The position numbers were made by a program, and so were the translations under genes. The notes below the pieces were generated by a model, which saw nothing but the letters and a program-made list of their open reading frames with translations, did no database searches and was not told the origin of the DNA. Positions 11,681 to 64,000 of a stretch of DNA of 64,000 nt are shown one piece after another. This DNA comes from Trematomus loennbergii. Taxonomy: Eukaryota; Chordata; Actinopteri; Perciformes; Nototheniidae. Each line of letters starts with the position of its first letter. Position 1 is the first letter of the stretch. The stretch is taken from positions 124,001 through 188,000 of the forward strand of contig JAAOOA010000321.1 in NCBI GenBank assembly GCA_012861695.1, written 5' to 3'.

Positions 11681-13002
11681 CAAGTTCTTTATTGTCAATC
11701 TGACATAGCTACAGAGTAATTATGCAGTTGAAAATCTTATGTCACAGGCTTCTCCAACAATGCAACATAATAACATAACATAATAACAATAAGAGCATGA
11801 GCAATACAAAAATAATAATAGTTATAAAAATGAAATAAAGTTATGATGTGGAATAGTGCAGTATGAGTCTATATACAAGTTATTGGAATGATATATATAT
11901 TTAGGTATTAGATACATACTACTGAGTAGCAGTTGAATGTTTGATGTTGTTTCAACAGTTCAATTTTTTAACAGTCTCACTGCCCGCGGGAAGAAACTGT
12001 CTCCGAATCTTCTTGTCCTTGCCAGGATGCTGCGGTAACGTCTGCCAGACGGCAACAGAAAGAACAGTTTGTGGCTGGGTGATGGGGGTCTTTGATAATC
12101 CGTAGTGATTTCTTCCTGAGCCGCTGGGAGTAAAGGTCCTCCATGGATGGCAGCTCCGTCCTGGTGATGTGCTGTGCAGTTTTCACCACCCTCTGTAAAG
12201 CCTTACGATCGAGGTCGGTGCAGCTGCCGTACCAGGCCGTCATGCTGCCAGTGAGGATACTCTCTATCGTGCACCTGTAGAAGTTGCAGAGTATCCTGGA
12301 ATCCATTTTGAACCTCCTCAACCTGCGGAGGAAGAAGAGCCGCTGTCGAGCTTTCTTGGTGATGGTGGTGGTGTGAAGAGACCATGTCAGGTCCTCAGTG
12401 ATGTGGACCCCAAGGAACCTGAAGCTTTTGACTCTCTCCACCGTAGTCCCATTGATGGCGATGGGGGCGTGTCCCTCTCCCTGCTGCTTCCTGTAGTCCA
12501 CAATCAGCTCTTTTTTTTGCTGATGTTGAGATGGAGGTTGTTCTCCTGGCACCAAGATGTCAGGTTTTCGACCTCCTCTCTGTACGCCGTCTCGTCATCG
12601 TCTGTGATCTGGCCGATGACGGTCGTGTCATCAGCAAACTTCACGATGGTGTTGGAGCTGTGTGTGGCCACGCAGTCGTGGGTGAACAGGGAGTAGAGGA
12701 GAGGGCTGAGCACGCAGCCTTGAGGGGCACCGGTGTTGAGAATCAGGGTGGAGGATGTGATATTTCCCACCCGCACTGCCTGGGGTCTGCCCGTCAGGAA
12801 GTTCAGGATCCAGTCACAGAGGGCGCTGTTGAGCCCGAGGTCTCTGAGCTTGATGGCCAGCTTGGAGGCACAATGGTATTGATGCTGAACTGTAGTCAAT
12901 GAACAGCATTCTCACATATGTGTTCCTGTTCTTCGGGTCCAGGTGTGAGAGGGCAGTGTGGAGGGTGAGGGCTATGGCGTCGTCTGTGGACGACGCCATA
13001 CT
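11680..13002 (-). mobile_element. 5'-truncated non-LTR retrotransposon (CR1/L2-like LINE), reverse transcriptase remnant
   Basis: The minus strand encodes the reverse-transcriptase palm and thumb of a LINE. The pieces are [18 protein letters not shown] and FIDYSSA (about 13000-12890), [13 protein letters not shown] (about 12740), the catalytic FADDTTVIG (about 12640), and the C-terminal FRFLGVHI and TAWYGS regions down to about 11977. The frame shifts near 12880 and at a T8 run near 12512, so it is dead. The 3' tail runs left to a TTCAAGTTCTTTATTGTCA motif near 11690. The element stops abruptly at a perfect hairpin (12973-13000), consistent with truncated target-primed insertion. Assignment to CR1/L2 rather than a sister clade is by general resemblance only. 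Confidence 0.8.
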
Positions 13003-14005
<1,003 letters not shown>

Positions 14006-14249
14006 TGTTCAGGCTCACATTGAAAATTAGGCTTTTGTTCAACACAGGTTTAGGGATTACATTTAATGAATCCTTTTACCTGAGAGAAATGTCAGCCTTA
14101 CATGACAATATGTGGATTCGCTGAAAGGCAGATAGAAATAGAAAAGCCTTGATTGAACACAGACAAACTATGGGAAAGTAACTCAAGCACTCATATACAT
14201 GTTTGGAATAAATAAATAAACATATATGTATACGTATATGATGTATTGA

Positions 14250-14640
14250 TTAGTATATATAGGCTACTATCAGACTCGGTCCCCGAAGGTTCGCAGGTTG
14301 GTGCGGGGTTGGTGAGCAGGCCGGAGTCTGAAGACCGCAGGTTCCGGGTGGGGCATGTGGGCGGAGGAGGTCCGATAGGTACTGAGGGGCATGGGCATGG
14401 AGGGACTTGTAGTAAGGAGGAGGAATTTGTAGGTTATGCGGGACTTGACCGGCAGCCAGTGGAGGTGGATGAGGGTGGGCGTGATGTGCTGCCACGGCTT
14501 TGTATATGTGAGTACCCTAGCAGCAGAGTTTTGAACATACTGGAGCCTGTCCAGGGTTTTGTTGGGGACCCCAAACAGGACACCATTGCCGTAGTCCAAG
14601 CGGGAGGTGACAAAAGCATGAACTAGGGTTTCTGCAAACG
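14250..14640 (-). mobile_element. LINE reverse-transcriptase C-terminal fragment
   Basis: Minus-strand frames read MDYGNGVLFGVPNKTLDRLQ, VQNSAARVLTYTKP, HLHWLPVKSRITYK and then, after a frameshift, APQYLSDLLRPHAP. This is the end of a fish L2/CR1-like reverse transcriptase, downstream of the catalytic site. It is only about 390 bp, frameshifted and non-functional, and comes from a different family than the 11.7 kb copy. Confidence 0.75.
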
Positions 14641-15070
14641 ACTCCGATCTACTCTCATCTATTGGCCAGCCGCCACTGACTGTGTTCCTCCAATACTTTT
14701 CTATTCTTTGATTTATCCATAGTTTCGCTCATCGAGCCGGGGGTTAGGTTATTCAAGAAAGGCGCTGGACCGTAGCAGGACGCATATTTTAGTTGACCTA
14801 ATTAAAACTGTTATTTTTGTATTTATGTGTCACAGTATCACCTCAAAATACAAGACACGAAACATTTTCAACCATGCCACAAAATATACATAGTCCCACA
14901 AATATTTTTATTTTATTTCTTTCTTATTTTTGCCTAAGCTCAAGGGAGCCAGAGCAGAGGGTTGCTGACCCCCAGGACAACAGGAGGATTAAACCCAAAC
15001 TACATCCAGGTACCAGGAGACGCTTGTAATTGTGTCGTTTAAAACCGTTGACCCTCTCTGAGGTGGGACA
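14641..15070. other. Intergenic interval between converging gene ends
   Basis: Nothing beyond short open frames is recognised. The interval lies between the LINE fragment and the presumed polyadenylation site of neuropilin-1. Confidence 0.4.
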
Positions 15071-62499
<47,429 letters not shown>

Positions 62500-62608
62500 C
62501 TGCCACAGACAGAAGAAGTCCATTAACAACGAGTACAACGAGAGAGTCCTACAAGGGATATCTTAAATATATTTGTACAGAACAACTGACTCTATGTGAT
62601 GGCTAGAG

Positions 62609-62866
62609 CAGCGGTTCCCAACCTGAAATACATTTGCAAAACATTATGATTTGTGTGGAAACATTTTCACTGTTAAGATTTCTTTTTTATTTGAACCTCC
62701 TTTCCTTTCTCTTTCTTAATCGTCCTTAGCAACGGTCATGACAGTCCTTGACAGCGGTCTCTACTACTGGATTAACGTGTCACATGTTCTGAATCGACCA
62801 ATCAGAACTTTATTCAGCCTCCGTATTGTAAGTGGGCCCTGAGTTGAAAAAGGTTGGGAAACGCTG
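62609..62866. mobile_element. hAT MITE with perfect 8-bp duplication upstream of exon A
   Basis: The ends are CAGCGGTTCCCAACCTG and AGGTTGGGAAACGCTG, flanked on both sides by GGCTAGAG (62601-62608 and 62867-62874). It is 258 bp long and 110 bp from the exon A acceptor. Confidence 0.94.
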
Positions 62867-62874
62867 GGCTAGAG

Positions 62875-63800
62875 TATATGGGTTGAAAATATATCTTATA
62901 TATATATTTTATTGAATTTCTATTTTAGTAAATAACATAAAATAATACACCACTCATTACTTGTACCTTTCTTAAATTAATAAGGTGGTCTTCTTGTGTC
63001 TTGAAATACCAGAAATACTTTTAAAATAAAATTCCGTAACACAAAATAGGGGAAGTCAGTCCAAAACATCACAAAACTAGGAGCTATGAATATACTGTAT
63101 TATTATTCCAAATGCGCATTAACTATCGGATCATAAAGGGAATTGTTTATCATCAGAATCATACGAAACTACCTTTTAAATAATTGTATTTCATGCATCA
63201 TTAGATGAGCTAAATGTTGGTATGTTGCTCTCCACATTGCGATTGCTAATGGCTGAATACAACATTTAAGCGGCTCTGAGGGAAACCTCAAACGACAGTC
63301 ATAAATCTGAGAGAAAAGCTTGTTTTGTCTCAGACTCGGGCAGAAAAACAAGTGAGCATTGTGACCGGAGAGTCACCCAGAAACTGAGAAGTCTCTGTCC
63401 TGCTCCCTGCTGGGCGGGCGGTCATAAAGGAGTCAAACTGCTCCTTGGGTGGTACTAAAAAACACTGTGTGGTGACGCAGTATCCTACAGTTCTTAAAGC
63501 ATCCATACATTCACACACTTACTCAGACATTGCGTTTAAAACCTACTTCAAAAACAGCCAATTCTGTCACTTTCATTTAAAAAACAACATACTGATGAAT
63601 AGCTTTTATGATGACAGACTAATAACTGGACTGAACTCCCACTGTAGATTTTACATTTATATTCAATTTCATATTGAATAATCCATTTCCTGCACAATAA
63701 TATCCTGCATTATATTTGTTAGTGGAAATGTGTATTTCCACATGTATGTATATATTTTAAACTGTTTATTTCTAGTGTCTTAATTTCTCTTATGTACATT
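62875..63800. other. nrp1 intron upstream of exon A
   Basis: No exon was recognised. The CUB-domain exons that should precede exon A are not in this interval. Confidence 0.5.
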
Positions 63801-63858
63801 GCTTTGTTTTTTATGCTGCTGCAACGCAAACATTTCCGAAATTGGGATCAACAAAGTA

Positions 63859-63859
63859 C

Positions 63860-63892
<33 letters not shown>

Positions 63893-63893
63893 C

Positions 63894-63928
<35 letters not shown>

Positions 63929-63990
63929 CATCTATCTATCTATCTATCTATATATCTATCCATCTATCCATCTATCTATCCATCTAACTA
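63859..63990. repeat. (CTAT)n microsatellite grown from a LINE tail
   Basis: The tract follows GCTGCTGCAACGCAAAC...GGGATCAACAAAGTACC, the same kind of LINE 3' tail seen near 27.2 kb (GCTGCTGCAACACCTG...GGGATCAATAAAGG). The tetranucleotide run, with CCAT and ATAT variants, is therefore probably an expansion of the retroposon's own tail. It runs almost to the window edge. Confidence 0.9.
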
Positions 63991-64000
63991 ACAATCTTTC

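Overview
The window is vertebrate nuclear DNA and most likely comes from a teleost fish. Three things point that way: a neuropilin-1 gene with small exons and ordinary GT-AG introns; fish-type C2H2 zinc-finger and TRIM genes; and a dense load of short DNA transposons, LINE tails, (CA)n tracts and minisatellites typical of compact teleost genomes. There is no sign of prokaryotic organisation.

Layout. On the plus strand, 0.3-1.3 kb holds the last exon of a six-finger C2H2 gene. From 3.0 to 8.6 kb there are only MITEs, including a nested inverted cluster that carries two copies of a THAP-domain first-exon fragment. A fish TRIM (RING, B-boxes, coiled coil, PRY/SPRY) lies at 9.0-10.65 kb but is broken by about seven one-base frameshifts. 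A 5'-truncated LINE (11.7-13.0 kb, minus) is followed by the isolated last exon of a synaptophysin-type gene (13.52-13.78 kb, plus), whose canonical C-terminus sits one frame out.

From about 15.07 kb to the right edge the minus strand is one gene, neuropilin-1. Thirteen coding exons can be read with matching phases at every junction, from the first coagulation-factor (b1) domain at 62.5 kb, through b2, a Thr/Pro-rich linker, MAM, transmembrane segment and cytoplasmic tail ending in SEA, to the stop at 18.285 kb. The 3'UTR is about 3.2 kb. The CUB (a1/a2) exons lie beyond the right edge.

The introns hold the most unusual material. A group of TTAA-bounded MITEs is present in several states. 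Short unexpanded copies lie at 3.0 and 27.3 kb. Two relatives, at 21.7 and 37.2 kb, have a subterminal segment expanded into about 74 and 12 copies of a 37-bp repeat. A second family has a 57-bp repeat in about 25 copies (41.8 kb), about 13 copies (29.8 kb) or essentially none (51.1 kb). Both 37-bp elements end about 20-25 nt from a neuropilin splice donor in the same orientation. Four hAT-type MITEs have legible 8-bp target-site duplications, and paired Harbinger-like MITEs carry remnants of a Myb/SANT-like reading frame.

Functionally, neuropilin-1 is a co-receptor for semaphorins and VEGF. The other gene pieces are unrelated neighbours (a transcription-factor family, an innate-immunity E3 ligase family and a synaptic-vesicle protein). 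All coordinates, alignments and copy counts were read by eye.
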